Shown: positions 25,654 to 36,364 of the stretch, one piece after another | Position numbering within the stretch: position 1 is the stretch's first letter | How the letters are laid out: each line of letters starts with the position of its first letter | Assembly (NCBI RefSeq): GCF_009696045.1 | Contig: NZ_VUMT01000010.1 | Span: 1 to 64,000, forward strand | Length of the DNA: 64,000 bases | Direction: 5' to 3' | Source: Velocimicrobium porci | GTDB lineage: Bacteria; Bacillota; Clostridia; Lachnospirales; Lachnospiraceae | Notes under the pieces: model-generated | Told to the model about the DNA's origin: nothing | What the model saw: only the letters and a program-made list of their open reading frames with translations | Database searches by the model: none | Position numbers and translations under genes: made by a program

Positions 25654-26894
25654 TCTCTTTTATTCTCTTCATATATAAAAAACTTATCCAACGCTCTCAA
25701 GATTTCATCATCTTCTTCTCCGTCTAAAAGACTATCTCGTTGCAAATCTCGTTCTAAAGATGATGTTTCCAACTCTCTGGCTCTTCTTGCTTCTCTTGCG
25801 GATTTTAAATCAACTACTTTTGACTTAGTCTGCTTGCTTTTCTGCAAAGTTTCTTTTGTTTCCTGATTTAAGAACAAACCGTCTAATGTATCTTCCTCAT
25901 CATTGCTTTTTGTCACAGAAGCCTCTTCGATTGGATTTTTCGAAAGCAGCTTCATTTTTCCACTTCTTTGTCTTTCACCTTCCTGATATGCACGCCAGTC
26001 AAATACTGCCTCCACTGATTGGATTGCAACTTCTATCATAGCATCGTCAGGTTCCCTTGTTGTAAGATTCTGAAGCCAAAGTCCCGGTTTACTAAAGAAA
26101 TTTACAAGAAAAGAATCGCTATTTCCTGCCAGACGAATGAATTCATAAGATACTCCTGCAATTACAGGTACTAATAAAATTCGCGAAACCATTCTCATCC
26201 ATAAATTATCAAACCGCAAAAAAATGAAGAAAACTACACTTATAAACATAACCAAAAACATAAAACTCGTTCCACAACGTTTGTGCTGTCTTGAACATTC
26301 CCTTACATTTTCTATCGTTAGTTCTTTTCCATTTTCAACACAATTGATTGTTTTATGCTCCGCCCCATGATACATAAATACCCGTTTTATATCTTGCATT
26401 TGCGATATCATAAGTACATAAGCTATAAACAATGTAATTCGTATTAATCCTTCCACCAATGCCAGAATCTTTATATTGTCAGTTAGCCCGCTGAAAAACT
26501 CTGCTGCAAATAACGGAAGAATCATGAAAATTCCAATTGCGATTGCAATTGATGCAATTATTGTCAATGCCATTACAACTGCTTCCGCTTTTTCTTTAAA
26601 AAGCTTCCCCATTGTCTTTTCTAACTTGCTTTCTTTTTCTTCTTCCTCTTCTTCATAGAAACTTGCAGAATAAGTCAACGTCTTAGTTCCAATTACCATT
26701 GACTCTATAAATGCTATAACACCTCGAATAATCGGAAATCTTGCAATTGGATGTTTCTCTCCTACACTGTGATATTCTTCTATTTTAACTTCAATCTTAT
26801 GATCTGGTCTTCTTACTGCAACGGCGTACTTATCTTTATTTTTCATCATTACGCCCTCAAGAACAGCCTGTCCCCCTATTCCAGATGACTTCAT
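25650..26894 (-). CDS. DUF1385 membrane protein (YqhQ family)
   Basis: The 414-aa protein starts with SSGIGGQAVLEGVMMKNKD, the family's hallmark, and contains YHGAEHKTINCVE near residue 180 between hydrophobic segments (at least four). The C-terminal 110 residues form a charged, low-complexity cytoplasmic tail that ends EEDDEILRALDKFF. The gene is co-transcribed with prmC and prfA, as in many Clostridia. The molecular role is unknown. Confidence 0.9.
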   Translation of the reverse strand: MKSSGIGGQAVLEGVMMKNKDKYAVAVRRPDHKIEVKIEEYHSVGEKHPIARFPIIRGVIAFIESMVIGTKTLTYSASFYEEEEEEKESKLEKTMGKLFKEKAEAVVMALTIIASIAIAIGIFMILPLFAAEFFSGLTDNIKILALVEGLIRITLFIAYVLMISQMQDIKRVFMYHGAEHKTINCVENGKELTIENVRECSRQHKRCGTSFMFLVMFISVVFFIFLRFDNLWMRMVSRILLVPVIAGVSYEFIRLAGNSDSFLVNFFSKPGLWLQNLTTREPDDAMIEVAIQSVEAVFDWRAYQEGERQRSGKMKLLSKNPIEEASVTKSNDEEDTLDGLFLNQETKETLQKSKQTKSKVVDLKSAREARRARELETSSLERDLQRDSLLDGEEDDEILRALDKFFIYEENKRE

Positions 26895-27003
26895 ATACTC
26901 ACCACTTTCCCGCTCATCAAACTCATATTTTTATTTACCCGAATAACCTCTTTATAATCCATCTATTCTAATTGTAAACTTTCGTATACAAACTATATCT
27001 TCA

Positions 27004-27045
27004 AATTCAAAAATAGGCTGAGATTACGGAATCTCAACCTAGTTT
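27004..27045 (-). terminator. rpmE terminator
   Basis: Minus-strand AGGTTGAGATT and AATCTCAGCCT form a stem of about 11 bp with a short loop (27015-27040), followed by ATTTTTG. It starts about 14 bp after the rpmE stop. Confidence 0.88.
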
Positions 27046-27053
27046 TATACTTA

Positions 27054-27263
27054 TTAGTTGTTTTGAGTAAAACCGTATTTACGGTTGAACTTATCAATTG
27101 CACCACGAGCTGCAGCAGCTTTCTGCTGACCTGTGTAGAATGGATGACATTTAGAACAAACTTCTACGTGGATATCTTCCTTTGTTGATCCTGTTACAAA
27201 CTCATTACCGCAGTTACATGTAACCTTTGCCTGGTAATAATTTGGATGGATTCCTTCTCTCAT
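27054..27263 (-). CDS. rpmE: Large ribosomal subunit protein bL31
   Basis: A 69-aa protein, [20 protein letters not shown] onward, with four cysteines in the zinc-binding (C+) arrangement CNCG and [10 protein letters not shown]. This is the zinc-containing L31 rather than the Zur-regulated L31B form. AGAGGTG lies before the chosen ATG. A 7-bp hairpin ATCGGTT/AACCGAT at 27288-27304 sits in the leader and could be an autoregulatory or processing structure. rho is just upstream, a common arrangement. Confidence 0.97.
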   Translation of the reverse strand: MREGIHPNYYQAKVTCNCGNEFVTGSTKEDIHVEVCSKCHPFYTGQQKAAAARGAIDKFNRKYGFTQNN

Positions 27264-27421
27264 ATTATTCACCTCTTTACAATTTTTATCGGTTTCCAAC
27301 CGATTTGTGTTTCTACGTTTCTATAAACAGCTTTTTCATTATAACATAGCTTATCCTTTTATGCAAGCCATATTTTATCCTTACAGCGACAAGTACCGCG
27401 AACACAAATTTTATACTATAA

Positions 27422-28960
27422 TTAATTTAAAATTTTAACTTTTCGTATCATTTCAATAAATTCTTTATTATTCTTCGTCTTCAAAAACATATTAATAATT
27501 TGTTCCAAAGCTTCATCGGAACGCATTCCATTTAATGCTTTGTGCATCAAGTAATTTGCCTCTGTTTCATCCTGTGTAAGCAATAAATCATCTCTTCGTG
27601 TACTGGATTTCATTAAATCAATTGCAGGGAAGATTCTTTTTTCCGATAATCCTCTGTCTAATACTAATTCCATGTTACCAGTACCCTTAAACTCTTCAAA
27701 AATTACGTCATCCATGCGACTTCCTGTCTCAACCAGTGCAGTTGCCAAAATAGTAAGGCTTCCACCTTCACGCATATTTCTTGCAGCACCAAAAAATTTC
27801 TTCGGCATATAAAGAGCCGCTGGATCAAGCCCTCCGGAAAGTGTACGCCCACTTGCCTGTACTGTCAAGTTGTAAGCTCTTGCAAGTCTTGTAATACTAT
27901 CAAGTAATACAATGACATCTTTTTTATGCTCAACCAATCGTCTTGCACGCTCAATTACCATTTCCGATACTCTTTTGTGATTTTCTGGTAATTCATCAAA
28001 TGTTGAATAAATAACCTCCACATTTTTGCCTTCAATTGATTCTTTGATATCTGTTACTTCTTCAGGACGTTCATCAATTAACAATATAATTAAATGCATC
28101 TCCGGATGATTTTTGGTTATAGCTTTTGCAACTTGCTTCAAAAGAGTAGTTTTGCCGGCTTTTGGAGGAGATACAATCATTCCTCGCTGCCCTTTACCAA
28201 TTGGTGAAACCAAATCAACCATTCTCATTCCGATCCCCGCACCCGGTGTTTCTAAGTGGATTCTTCTATTTGGAAAAATAGGTGTCATATCTTCAAATTT
28301 CTTACGTCTTTGTGCTTCGGATGGATGAAAACCATTTACAGATTTCACATAAAGTAAAGCACTGAACTTTTCATTCTGGTTACGAATTCTAGTATTTCCA
28401 ATTACAATATCACCAGTTTTCAAATTAAAACGACGAATCTGTGCTGGAGATACATAGACATCATTTTCTCCCGGCAGATAATTATCACAGCGAATAAATC
28501 CATAGCCATCTGGTAAAACTTCCAAAATTCCTTCCTTCGTTTCACCGCTATCAAGCTGTTCCATCTCACTTGCTATTCCTCTATTCTCTTTATTTTCTCT
28601 GCTTTCCTTACCATATTCTTTTTGGGTTTCTTTTACATTATCTGTATGAGAAGATTCTCTATGATTTGCACTATTCAGATTTGACTTACTTTCTTTGCTC
28701 TTTTCTGTCGATTTTGCATTTGTTTTCAAAGTTTGTTTTTTTGATTCTTCGTTTTTTCCTTTTTTCGTTTTCTTATCTGTATCTGTCTCACCCTGCTTCG
28801 CTTTCTCTTTTGCTTCAATAGAAACCTTTTTATTTTCTTGGGTTTCTGTCATTACATCTATCAATTCTTGTTTTCTCAACGTAGAAATACTTTTTATCCC
28901 CATTTCTTTTGCCAATACTTTTAACTGGGCAAGGGACATTTTCTCTAAATTATTATTCAT
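27422..28960 (-). CDS. rho: Transcription termination factor Rho
   Basis: Rho is a ring ATPase that ends transcription on unstructured RNA. The 512-aa protein has an N-terminal Rho_N domain ([18 protein letters not shown]), then about 95 residues of low-complexity Lys/Glu/Asn/Ser-rich sequence, then the RNA-binding cold-shock fold ([19 protein letters not shown]), the Walker A motif SPPKAGKTT and Walker [14 protein letters not shown]. The insertion makes it longer than the usual 420-430 aa. I start at the ATG preceded by AAGGAG; the upstream in-frame ATG has no site. Confidence 0.96.
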   Translation of the reverse strand: MNNNLEKMSLAQLKVLAKEMGIKSISTLRKQELIDVMTETQENKKVSIEAKEKAKQGETDTDKKTKKGKNEESKKQTLKTNAKSTEKSKESKSNLNSANHRESSHTDNVKETQKEYGKESRENKENRGIASEMEQLDSGETKEGILEVLPDGYGFIRCDNYLPGENDVYVSPAQIRRFNLKTGDIVIGNTRIRNQNEKFSALLYVKSVNGFHPSEAQRRKKFEDMTPIFPNRRIHLETPGAGIGMRMVDLVSPIGKGQRGMIVSPPKAGKTTLLKQVAKAITKNHPEMHLIILLIDERPEEVTDIKESIEGKNVEVIYSTFDELPENHKRVSEMVIERARRLVEHKKDVIVLLDSITRLARAYNLTVQASGRTLSGGLDPAALYMPKKFFGAARNMREGGSLTILATALVETGSRMDDVIFEEFKGTGNMELVLDRGLSEKRIFPAIDLMKSSTRRDDLLLTQDETEANYLMHKALNGMRSDEALEQIINMFLKTKNNKEFIEMIRKVKILN

Positions 28961-29109
28961 ATTTTCTCCTTTAATACTGGATTTCATAGCAGATATGCCA
29001 GAAAAGACTCCGATATGTATCTAAAACTATAGCTAATAATTTCATTATACACATTATTTTATAAAATGCAAATTTTTTCTCTACTACAAAAGACCCAATA
29101 ATCCTTATC

Positions 29110-29138
29110 TTGATTTCAGATTTTTATAGTGTTATGAT
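29110..29138 (+). promoter_or_regulatory. Promoter of the malic enzyme operon
   Basis: TTGATT (29110-29115), a 17-nt spacer and TATGAT (29133-29138), 64 bp before the start codon. It reads away from rho, which is transcribed divergently. Confidence 0.6.
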
Positions 29139-29202
29139 TAACATGTTATTGTAAACCATATTCATATTATATATTGTAATAAGAAACAATAGGAGAAAAA
29201 AA

Positions 29203-30357
29203 ATGACCGTAAATGAAAAAGCTTTAGAACTTCACAAGGAATGGAACGGAAAACTTGATACAACACCCAAATGCTCTGTAAAATCCAGAGAAGCTCTTTC
29301 TCTTGCCTATACCCCAGGGGTTGCAGAACCTTGCAGGGTTATTGCAAAAGACAAAGAAGCTGCTTACCAATATACAATAAAATCGAATACAGTTGCTGTT
29401 GTATCAGATGGCAGTGCTGTTTTAGGTCTTGGCAACATTGGTCCATACGCTGCCATGCCTGTTATGGAAGGCAAAGCAGTATTATTTAAGGAATTTGGCG
29501 GAATAAACGCATTTCCAATTTGCCTTGACACCCAAGATACAGAAGAAATCATAAAAACAATCGTTAATATTGCCCCTGCTTTCGGCGGTATCAATTTAGA
29601 AGATATTTCCGCACCACGTTGTTTTGAAATTGAAGAACGTTTGAAACAATTATTGGACATCCCTGTATTTCACGATGATCAGCACGGAACTGCAATCGTT
29701 GTTCTTGCAGGTGTAATAAATGCTTTAAAAGTAGTAGGAAAGCAAAAAGAAGATTGTAAGGTAGTTGTAAATGGTGCTGGTTCAGCAGGCATTGCAATTA
29801 CAAAGCTTCTACTTTCTTATGGCTTCCCAAATATTATCATGTGCGATAAATCAGGTATTCTGTCTAAGAATTCATCTGATTTAAATTGGAAGCAAAAAGA
29901 AATGATGGAAGTCACTAATCGTTCAAATGTAACAGGAACATTAGCAGAGGCTTTAAAAGGAGCTGATATCTTTATTGGTGTTTCTGCTCCTAACATCGTA
30001 ACAAAAGAAATGGTTGCTTCTATGAATCAAGATGCTATCCTATTTGCAATGGCGAATCCTGTGCCTGAAATTATGCCAGATGAGGCACTTTTGGCAGGTG
30101 CCAAAGTAGTCGGAACCGGACGTTCTGATTTCCCTAACCAAGTCAATAACGTTGTGGCATTTCCCGGTATATTCAAAGGAGCTTTAGAGGGACGTGCAAG
30201 TCAAATCACAGAAGAAATGAAGCTTGCAGCCGCTCTTGCAATTGCAGGACTTGTAAAAGAAGAAGATTTAAGCCCTACAAACATCATGCCAGAGGCTTTT
30301 GACCCACAAGTTGCCAAAGTTGTAAGTGAAGCAGTAAAGGCACATATCCCATGTTAG
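29203..30357 (+). CDS. NAD(P)-dependent malic enzyme
   Basis: The enzyme decarboxylates malate to pyruvate with reduction of NAD(P)+. The 384-aa short bacterial form shows LAYTPGVAEPC (catalytic Tyr), SDGSAVLGLGNIGPYAAMPV, metal-binding EDIS and HDDQHGTAIV, the dinucleotide fold NGAGSAGIAIT, and AMANPVPEI. It lacks the phosphotransacetylase extension of long forms. GGAG precedes the ATG. It overlaps the following gene by 7 bp. Cofactor choice cannot be read reliably. Confidence 0.95.
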   Translation: MTVNEKALELHKEWNGKLDTTPKCSVKSREALSLAYTPGVAEPCRVIAKDKEAAYQYTIKSNTVAVVSDGSAVLGLGNIGPYAAMPVMEGKAVLFKEFGGINAFPICLDTQDTEEIIKTIVNIAPAFGGINLEDISAPRCFEIEERLKQLLDIPVFHDDQHGTAIVVLAGVINALKVVGKQKEDCKVVVNGAGSAGIAITKLLLSYGFPNIIMCDKSGILSKNSSDLNWKQKEMMEVTNRSNVTGTLAEALKGADIFIGVSAPNIVTKEMVASMNQDAILFAMANPVPEIMPDEALLAGAKVVGTGRSDFPNQVNNVVAFPGIFKGALEGRASQITEEMKLAAALAIAGLVKEEDLSPTNIMPEAFDPQVAKVVSEAVKAHIPC

Positions 30358-31277
30358 AACGAAAAACATGGGGCGAAAAGCGATATTACTCCCTTGACTA
30401 CTACTTAAAACAAATCTTTGGCGAAAAGGTATACAAAGTAGCTTTGAATGGTGGCATGACCTGTCCAAACCGGGATGGGAAGTTAGATACACGTGGCTGT
30501 ATTTTTTGTAGTTCCGGAGGCTCAGGCGACTTTGCCGCTCCAATATGCAAAAATGTAACCGAACAAATTAATCTTGCAATCGACGGAATTAAAAAAGCGA
30601 AATCCGTGGGTAACAAATTTATTGCATATTTTCAGGCTTATACAAACACTTACGCCCCAATTGACCATTTAGAGCGTATTTTTACAGAGGCAATTAACCA
30701 CCCTTCCATTGTTGCCTTATCAATTGGAACAAGACCGGACTGTCTGGGGAATGACATTCTTGACCTTTTAGAACGCCTCAACAAGATAAAACCCGTCTGG
30801 ATTGAATTAGGTCTTCAGACTTGTCATGATGAAACTGCCCGTTTCATACGAAGAGGTTACCCACTAAGCGTATTTGACCAGGCAGTCGCACAACTGACAA
30901 AAAGAAATATAGACATCATCGTTCATATCATCATAGGTCTTCCCAACGAAACAAAAGAAATGCTCTTAGAAACAATTGCCCACGTCGCTTCCCTTCCTAT
31001 ACAAGGAATAAAGCTTCAGCTTCTTCATGTCTTAAAAGGAACAGACTTAGCGGATTATTTAGGGACATTTCCTATTCTAACTATGGAGCAATATATCGAC
31101 TGGGTAATTTCGTGCCTCGAACATCTGCCACCGGACATCGTAATTCACCGACTTACCGGCGATGGACCAAAAAAACTATTATTAGAGCCACAATGGAGCT
31201 CCCACAAAAAAATGGTAATGAATCAAATCAATCGCGAATTAAAACTTAGGGATACCTGGCAGGGACGTCTTATCTAG
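30351..31277 (+). CDS. TIGR01212-type radical SAM protein (YtqA-like)
   Basis: The 308-aa protein carries an unusual iron-sulfur motif NGGMTCPNRDGKLDTRGCIFC, i.e. Cys-x11-Cys-x2-Cys, which defines the YtqA/YhcC group of radical SAM proteins. GTRPDCL, WIELGLQTCHDET and HIIIGLPNET follow as further family blocks. The reaction is not established, although a role in RNA or metabolite modification is often assumed. It is translationally coupled to malic enzyme. Confidence 0.9.
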   Translation: MLERKTWGEKRYYSLDYYLKQIFGEKVYKVALNGGMTCPNRDGKLDTRGCIFCSSGGSGDFAAPICKNVTEQINLAIDGIKKAKSVGNKFIAYFQAYTNTYAPIDHLERIFTEAINHPSIVALSIGTRPDCLGNDILDLLERLNKIKPVWIELGLQTCHDETARFIRRGYPLSVFDQAVAQLTKRNIDIIVHIIIGLPNETKEMLLETIAHVASLPIQGIKLQLLHVLKGTDLADYLGTFPILTMEQYIDWVISCLEHLPPDIVIHRLTGDGPKKLLLEPQWSSHKKMVMNQINRELKLRDTWQGRLI

Positions 31278-31314
31278 TCCTGCCGGCATTAAATAATTAA
31301 GGAGTTGATCAGAT

Positions 31315-31833
31315 ATGGAATCAAATGCTATGACCTTATATAAGTTAATTATTCTATTTATTTTAGATAAAGTTGACTTTCCTTTGACCAATGCTCAGAT
31401 ATCCAATCTGATTTTGGAGAAGGAGTATACAAACTACTTTACAATTCAACAGGCAATCAATGAATTGGAAAGTTCCGAGTTAATTAAAGGGGACACAATT
31501 AGAAACAGTTCCTATTTCCAAATCACAGACGCAGGACACGAAACATTAAGCTTTTTCAATAAAGAAATTTCAGATGCCATCAAAGAAGAAATTCTTGACT
31601 ATTTGAAGGAGAATAAATATGAATTGCGTGAAGAAGTTTCTACGGTTGCTGACTATTATGAGGCAAAAAAAGGCGAATATATCGCACATTGCTACGTAAA
31701 AGAAATGGATAGCAAAGTAATTGAAATCAGCCTAAGTGTTCCTACCGAAGAAGAGGCAATCGAAATCTGTAATCATTGGAGAGATAAAAGTCAAAAGATT
31801 TATGCGTTTGCTATGAAAGAATTGATGCTTTAG
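31315..31833 (+). CDS. DUF4364 family winged-helix protein
   Basis: The 172-aa protein begins with a winged-helix-like region (LYKLIILFILDKVDFPLTNA, then ISNLILEKEYTNYFTIQQAI and ELESSELI), ends with a beta-rich half containing VSTVADYYE and fits DUF4364, common in Clostridia. It is likely a DNA- or RNA-binding regulator, but this is not demonstrated. AAGGAG precedes the ATG. It is the last gene of the plus-strand operon before the terminator at 31861. Confidence 0.8.
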   Translation: MESNAMTLYKLIILFILDKVDFPLTNAQISNLILEKEYTNYFTIQQAINELESSELIKGDTIRNSSYFQITDAGHETLSFFNKEISDAIKEEILDYLKENKYELREEVSTVADYYEAKKGEYIAHCYVKEMDSKVIEISLSVPTEEEAIEICNHWRDKSQKIYAFAMKELML

Positions 31834-31860
31834 GTAAGGACGGAACTATCTTTCGAAACA

Positions 31861-31905
31861 CGGGAAGAACGGAGCATTTCCCCATCGCTCCGTTCTTCCC
31901 GTTAT
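31861..31905. terminator. Bidirectional terminator between DUF4364 and engB
   Basis: The arms CGGGAAGAACGGAGC and GCTCCGTTCTTCCCG pair perfectly over 15 bp around an 11-nt loop. TTATTCT follows on the plus strand and TGTTTC on the minus strand. It separates the convergent transcription units. Confidence 0.9.
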
Positions 31906-31971
31906 TCTAAATTAGTTTTCTCCTTTTATGAATTCCAAATATAAAAAAGCAAAAAATTTACAAGTACAATC

Positions 31972-32574
31972 CTATTTTTCACTCTGATAAAACTCCATCA
32001 TATCTTCAATATACTCCCATATCTCATCCCGACCACTTTTATTCAAAGCAGAAAATGGAATAATAGGCGTACCTTCGATGCAATTTAATTTTTTTCGAAT
32101 CATCGTTGTATGCTTAAGCAATTGTCCTTTGCTGATTTTATCTGATTTTGTTGCAATAATAATTGGATTATAACCATAATTTACACTCCAATTATACATA
32201 TCTACATCATTTTGTCCCGGCTCATGGCGAATATCTACTAAAAGGAATAAAATGCGAAGCTGTTTTGTTTTCTTCAGATAATTTTCTATCATCTTTCCCC
32301 ATTTGACTTTCATTTCTTTTGAGATTTTGGCATAACCATACCCCGGAAGATCTACAAAATACAATGCATCATTGATATTATAAAAATTAATTGTCTGTGT
32401 CTTTCCAGGCTGTTGTGATGTTCTTGCATATGATTTTCGATTCATAAGTGCATTGATTAGGGAAGATTTTCCTACATTAGATTTTCCCGCAAAGGCTACC
32501 TCCATTTTGTCATTTTCAGGAAGTTTGCTTGTAATTCCACATACCGTTTCCAGATTCACCTTTGTTACGTTCAT
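31972..32574 (-). CDS. engB: Ribosome biogenesis GTP-binding protein YsxC/EngB
   Basis: A 200-aa TRAFAC GTPase needed for 50S subunit assembly in Firmicutes. G1 is AGKSNVGKSS, G3 is DLPGYGYA, G4 is ATKSDK and the G5 region is IPFSALNKSG. AAAGGA lies before the ATG. It begins 22 bp after lon, an arrangement conserved from Bacillus to Clostridia. Confidence 0.96.
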   Translation of the reverse strand: MNVTKVNLETVCGITSKLPENDKMEVAFAGKSNVGKSSLINALMNRKSYARTSQQPGKTQTINFYNINDALYFVDLPGYGYAKISKEMKVKWGKMIENYLKKTKQLRILFLLVDIRHEPGQNDVDMYNWSVNYGYNPIIIATKSDKISKGQLLKHTTMIRKKLNCIEGTPIIPFSALNKSGRDEIWEYIEDMMEFYQSEK

Positions 32575-32596
32575 ATTTTTTCCTTTCTAACACACT

Positions 32597-34939
32597 TTAA
32601 CACAATGCGTATTCTAATACTTGTTCCATTTGTTCTACATACTGAATTTCAAGTCCTGATTTAATTTCAGCTTCTATTTCTTCAATATCTTTTTCGTTTT
32701 TCTTTGGAACTAATACGGTTTTTATTTTCGCTGCTTTGGCAGCTAATATTTTTTCTTTTAAACCTCCAACCGGAAGAACCCTTCCTCTTAATGTAATCTC
32801 TCCTGTCATCGCAACATCTCTTCGCACTTTCTTGTTTGTTATCGCTGATAACATTGCTGTTGCCATTGTTATTCCCGCTGATGGTCCATCCTTTGGTACA
32901 GCACCTTCCGGAATATGGATATGAATATCATGCTCTGCAAAGAATTCTTTATCAATCCCTTTTTGCTCACTAACAGAACGTATGTAACTGATTCCTGCCA
33001 TCGCTGATTCTTTCATCACGTCACCTAATTGTCCTGTCAACTTGAATTCACCTTTTCCCGGCATGACATTTACTTCAATTTCTAACGTATCACCACCAAC
33101 GCTCGTCCATGCTAATCCTCTTACAATACCTATTTCATCTTGTTCGTTTAATTCGGTATAGGTGTATTTTACCTTTCCAAGATATTGCTCCAGATTTTTA
33201 GTTGTAACTTTGACCTGTTTTGGCTGAACCGATTTGCCTGCACGCTTTGTCTGTTTCTCCAACAGTTCTCTCGCGGATTTTCTGCATATTTCTCCAAGTC
33301 TTCGCTCTAACGTGCGGACTCCTGCTTCTCTTGTATATCCATGAATAATCTGTTCTAAAGCGCGATCGGAAATGGAAAGGTCTGTTTCCTTCAGACCATT
33401 TTTTTGTTTTGTTTTTGGAATTAAATGCTCTTTCGCTATATGATATTTTTCATTTTCTGTATAGCTGCTTACTTCTATTATTTCCATACGGTCTAACAAT
33501 GGTCTTGGGATTGTCTGGGTTGAATTAGCTGTGGCAATAAATAATACTTCTGATAAATCCATTGGAAGTTCCACATAATGGTCTACAAAATGACTATTTT
33601 GTTCACTATCTAATACCTCTAACAGAGCGGAGGAAGTATCTCCCTTATAGTCGCTGCTGACTTTATCAATTTCATCTAATAAAATCAGTGGATTTTTTAC
33701 CCCTGCCTGTCGCAGTCCGGTCACAAGACGTCCCGGCATTGCTCCCACATAGGTTTTTCGATGCCCACGAATTTCTGCCTCATCTCTAATACCTCCAAGG
33801 CAAATTCTTACGTATTTTTTGTTTAATGCTCTTGCCACAGAACGGGCAATTGATGTTTTTCCTGTTCCCGGAGGTCCTACCAGGCAAATAATTGGACTTT
33901 CTCCCTTTGAAGTTAACGCCCTGACTGCTAAAAATTCCAGCACTCTCTCTTTTACCTTTTTCAAGCCATAATGGTCTTCATTTAAAACATCTTCGGCATG
34001 CTTAATGTCATTACTGTCTTTACTTTTTTTGTCCCATGGAAGAGAAAGTAATGTTTCGATATATCCTCTGCTTACTGCACTTTCGGCAGAACTTGAAGAG
34101 ATAGTACGAAAACGTGCGATTTCTTCTTTTATTTTATCTTTTATTGCTTTTGATGCTTTTAACTTATTTAAGGCTTCCATATACTTGTCCGCCTCACTTA
34201 CTACATCGCTTTCTCCTAATTCCTGACGAATTACTTTCAATTGTTCCCGAAGCAAGTATTCTTTTTGGTTTTTATCAACTTCTTCTTTTACCTTTGCCTG
34301 GAATTCCTTTTTTATTCGAATTACCTCAATTTCCTTTGTTAATATGGTAGCAAGACAATTAAAACGGTCTTCCAGATTCAATTCATTTAATACTGCCTGT
34401 TTATCTTCTAAACTTATTGCTATATTCCCGGCTATCTCATCAATCATCTTGTCCACATTTTTTATATCCGCTATTTTTCTTAAAAATGCAATCGAAGATT
34501 TTCCGTTTGCAGCAGCATAAATGTTCATCAATTCTTTTAACTGCCGAAGCATTGCTTCTTCTTCGATTAAACTAAGATGCTCTCTATCTGTATCTTCCTG
34601 CACTTCAACAACTGCTTTTAAATAATGTGGTTCATCTAGCATTTCTTCTAATGTTGCCCGCTCAATTCCCGTTACCATTACCCTCATCTGTTCTTCCGGT
34701 AATCGTACTAATTGTTTCACGATACAAATTGTTCCCACATCATATAAGTCTTCCCGACTTGGTAATTCCACCATATCATCCTGCTGGGCAACAATAAATA
34801 CTGTCTGGTCGGAAAGTAAAGCTTCTTCTATTGCCGCAACTGTTATCTTTCTTCCTACATCAAAATGAATCATCATTCCCGGAAGGACATTCATTCCTCT
34901 TAATGCAATAACAGGCATTATGCGTGTATTTTTGCTCAT
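32597..34939 (-). CDS. lon: ATP-dependent protease Lon
   Basis: The 780-aa LonA protease degrades misfolded and regulatory proteins in the cytosol. The order is an N-terminal substrate domain (MPVIALRGMNVLPGM), a coiled coil, the AAA+ module with Walker A GPPGTGKT and Walker B PLILLDEIDKV, and the Ser-Lys peptidase domain with catalytic Ser in PKDGPSAGIT and Lys in GGLKEKILAAKAA. Length and motifs are intact. It is followed by engB. Confidence 0.97.
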   Translation of the reverse strand: MSKNTRIMPVIALRGMNVLPGMMIHFDVGRKITVAAIEEALLSDQTVFIVAQQDDMVELPSREDLYDVGTICIVKQLVRLPEEQMRVMVTGIERATLEEMLDEPHYLKAVVEVQEDTDREHLSLIEEEAMLRQLKELMNIYAAANGKSSIAFLRKIADIKNVDKMIDEIAGNIAISLEDKQAVLNELNLEDRFNCLATILTKEIEVIRIKKEFQAKVKEEVDKNQKEYLLREQLKVIRQELGESDVVSEADKYMEALNKLKASKAIKDKIKEEIARFRTISSSSAESAVSRGYIETLLSLPWDKKSKDSNDIKHAEDVLNEDHYGLKKVKERVLEFLAVRALTSKGESPIICLVGPPGTGKTSIARSVARALNKKYVRICLGGIRDEAEIRGHRKTYVGAMPGRLVTGLRQAGVKNPLILLDEIDKVSSDYKGDTSSALLEVLDSEQNSHFVDHYVELPMDLSEVLFIATANSTQTIPRPLLDRMEIIEVSSYTENEKYHIAKEHLIPKTKQKNGLKETDLSISDRALEQIIHGYTREAGVRTLERRLGEICRKSARELLEKQTKRAGKSVQPKQVKVTTKNLEQYLGKVKYTYTELNEQDEIGIVRGLAWTSVGGDTLEIEVNVMPGKGEFKLTGQLGDVMKESAMAGISYIRSVSEQKGIDKEFFAEHDIHIHIPEGAVPKDGPSAGITMATAMLSAITNKKVRRDVAMTGEITLRGRVLPVGGLKEKILAAKAAKIKTVLVPKKNEKDIEEIEAEIKSGLEIQYVEQMEQVLEYALC

Positions 34940-34979
34940 CTCTTTAGCTTCCTTTCTTTAAAGGTTTTTACACCATTTA

Positions 34980-35020
34980 CAAATAGAACACTATACCGAA
35001 CGAAGCAGTATAGTGTTCCC
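34980..35020 (-). terminator. clpX terminator
   Basis: Minus-strand GAACACTATA and TATAGTGTTC (34986-34995 and 35009-35018) form a 10-bp stem around a 13-nt loop, followed by TATTTGT. The T-run is weak, so confidence is moderate. Confidence 0.65.
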
Positions 35021-35024
35021 TCTA

Positions 35025-36323
35025 TTAAGCTATTTCATTATCATTACTTTTTCTTGAAGATTTCTTACCTATTGCTTTTTTAGGCTTATCTTCAATTGAA
35101 TAGATTAGTTCCGGTTCATCCAGTCCCTTTGCGGCATCACCTGTAATCACGCAACGGGTAACTCCGTTTTCAGAAGGAATCTTGTACATAGAATCCATCA
35201 TAACGGATTCCATAATTGCTCTCAAGCCTCTGGCTCCTGTCTTACGCTCAAACGAACGATGTGCAATCTCTCTAATCGCCTCATCTGTAAATTCTAAGTC
35301 GACACCATCTAATTCAAATAGCTTCTTATATTGTTTTGTAATTGCATTTTTTGGCTCTGTTAAAATTCGAACCAATGCATCTTCATCTAATAAGTCTAAT
35401 CCAACGCTGACCGGAACACGTCCGACAAACTCTGGAATTAAACCATATTTTACAAAATCTTGTGGTAATACTTTTTTAAATAACTCACCAACATTTTCTT
35501 CTGTCTTGTCTGCAATCTTTGCATTAAATCCAATTGATTTTTCTCCAATACGAGATTCTATAATCTTCTCTAATCCATCGAATGCACCGCCACAAATAAA
35601 TAAAATGTTTGTCGTATCAATCTGTATAAATTCCTGATGTGGATGCTTTCTGCCTCCTTGTGGTGGAACACTTGCAATCGTTCCCTCCAAGATTTTTAAG
35701 AGTGCCTGCTGTACACCTTCACCAGACACATCTCTGGTAATTGATGTATTCTCAGACTTTCTCGTAATCTTGTCAATCTCATCAATATAAATAATACCAT
35801 GCTCAGCACGCTCAACATCATAGTCGGCAGCCTGAATTATTTTAAGTAAAATATTTTCAACATCTTCACCAACATAACCTGCTTCTGTCAATGCAGTCGC
35901 ATCTGCAATCGCAAATGGTACATTCAAAAGCTTTGCTAATGTCTGCGCTAAAAACGTCTTACCAGAACCGGTTGGTCCTACCATAATGATATTACTTTTT
36001 TGAATCTCGACATCAAGGTCTTTTTCTGCCATAACACGTTTGTAATGATTATAGACAGCAACTGCTAATGCCATTTTTGCTTCATCCTGACCAATTACAT
36101 ATTGATCCAGAAATTCTTTGATTTCAATTGGTTTTAAAAGATTAATTCCCTCTTCTACTTCACTGGCATCCTCAAATTCCTCATCTATAATCTCGGAACA
36201 AATCTCGATACATTCATCACAAATATATACATTAGGTCCTGCAATCAACTTACGAACCTGATCTTGTGTTTTATTACAGAACGAGCATCTTAACTGCTTT
36301 CTTTCATCTCCTCGATTTGCCAT
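35025..36323 (-). CDS. clpX: ClpXP ATPase subunit ClpX
   Basis: The 432-aa unfoldase feeds substrates to ClpP. It has the N-terminal zinc-binding domain (CSFCNKTQ and CDECIEIC), Walker A GPTGSGKT, Walker [11 protein letters not shown], the pore-loop sequence GYVGED and the IGF-type ClpP-contact loop region near IGEKSIGF. The C-terminus is a basic, low-complexity tail. clpP lies 41 bp upstream on the same strand. Confidence 0.97.
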   Translation of the reverse strand: MANRGDERKQLRCSFCNKTQDQVRKLIAGPNVYICDECIEICSEIIDEEFEDASEVEEGINLLKPIEIKEFLDQYVIGQDEAKMALAVAVYNHYKRVMAEKDLDVEIQKSNIIMVGPTGSGKTFLAQTLAKLLNVPFAIADATALTEAGYVGEDVENILLKIIQAADYDVERAEHGIIYIDEIDKITRKSENTSITRDVSGEGVQQALLKILEGTIASVPPQGGRKHPHQEFIQIDTTNILFICGGAFDGLEKIIESRIGEKSIGFNAKIADKTEENVGELFKKVLPQDFVKYGLIPEFVGRVPVSVGLDLLDEDALVRILTEPKNAITKQYKKLFELDGVDLEFTDEAIREIAHRSFERKTGARGLRAIMESVMMDSMYKIPSENGVTRCVITGDAAKGLDEPELIYSIEDKPKKAIGKKSSRKSNDNEIA

Positions 36324-36364
36324 TCTTTTTTCTCCTAATCTATCAAACTGATTGTCGCCAAGGA

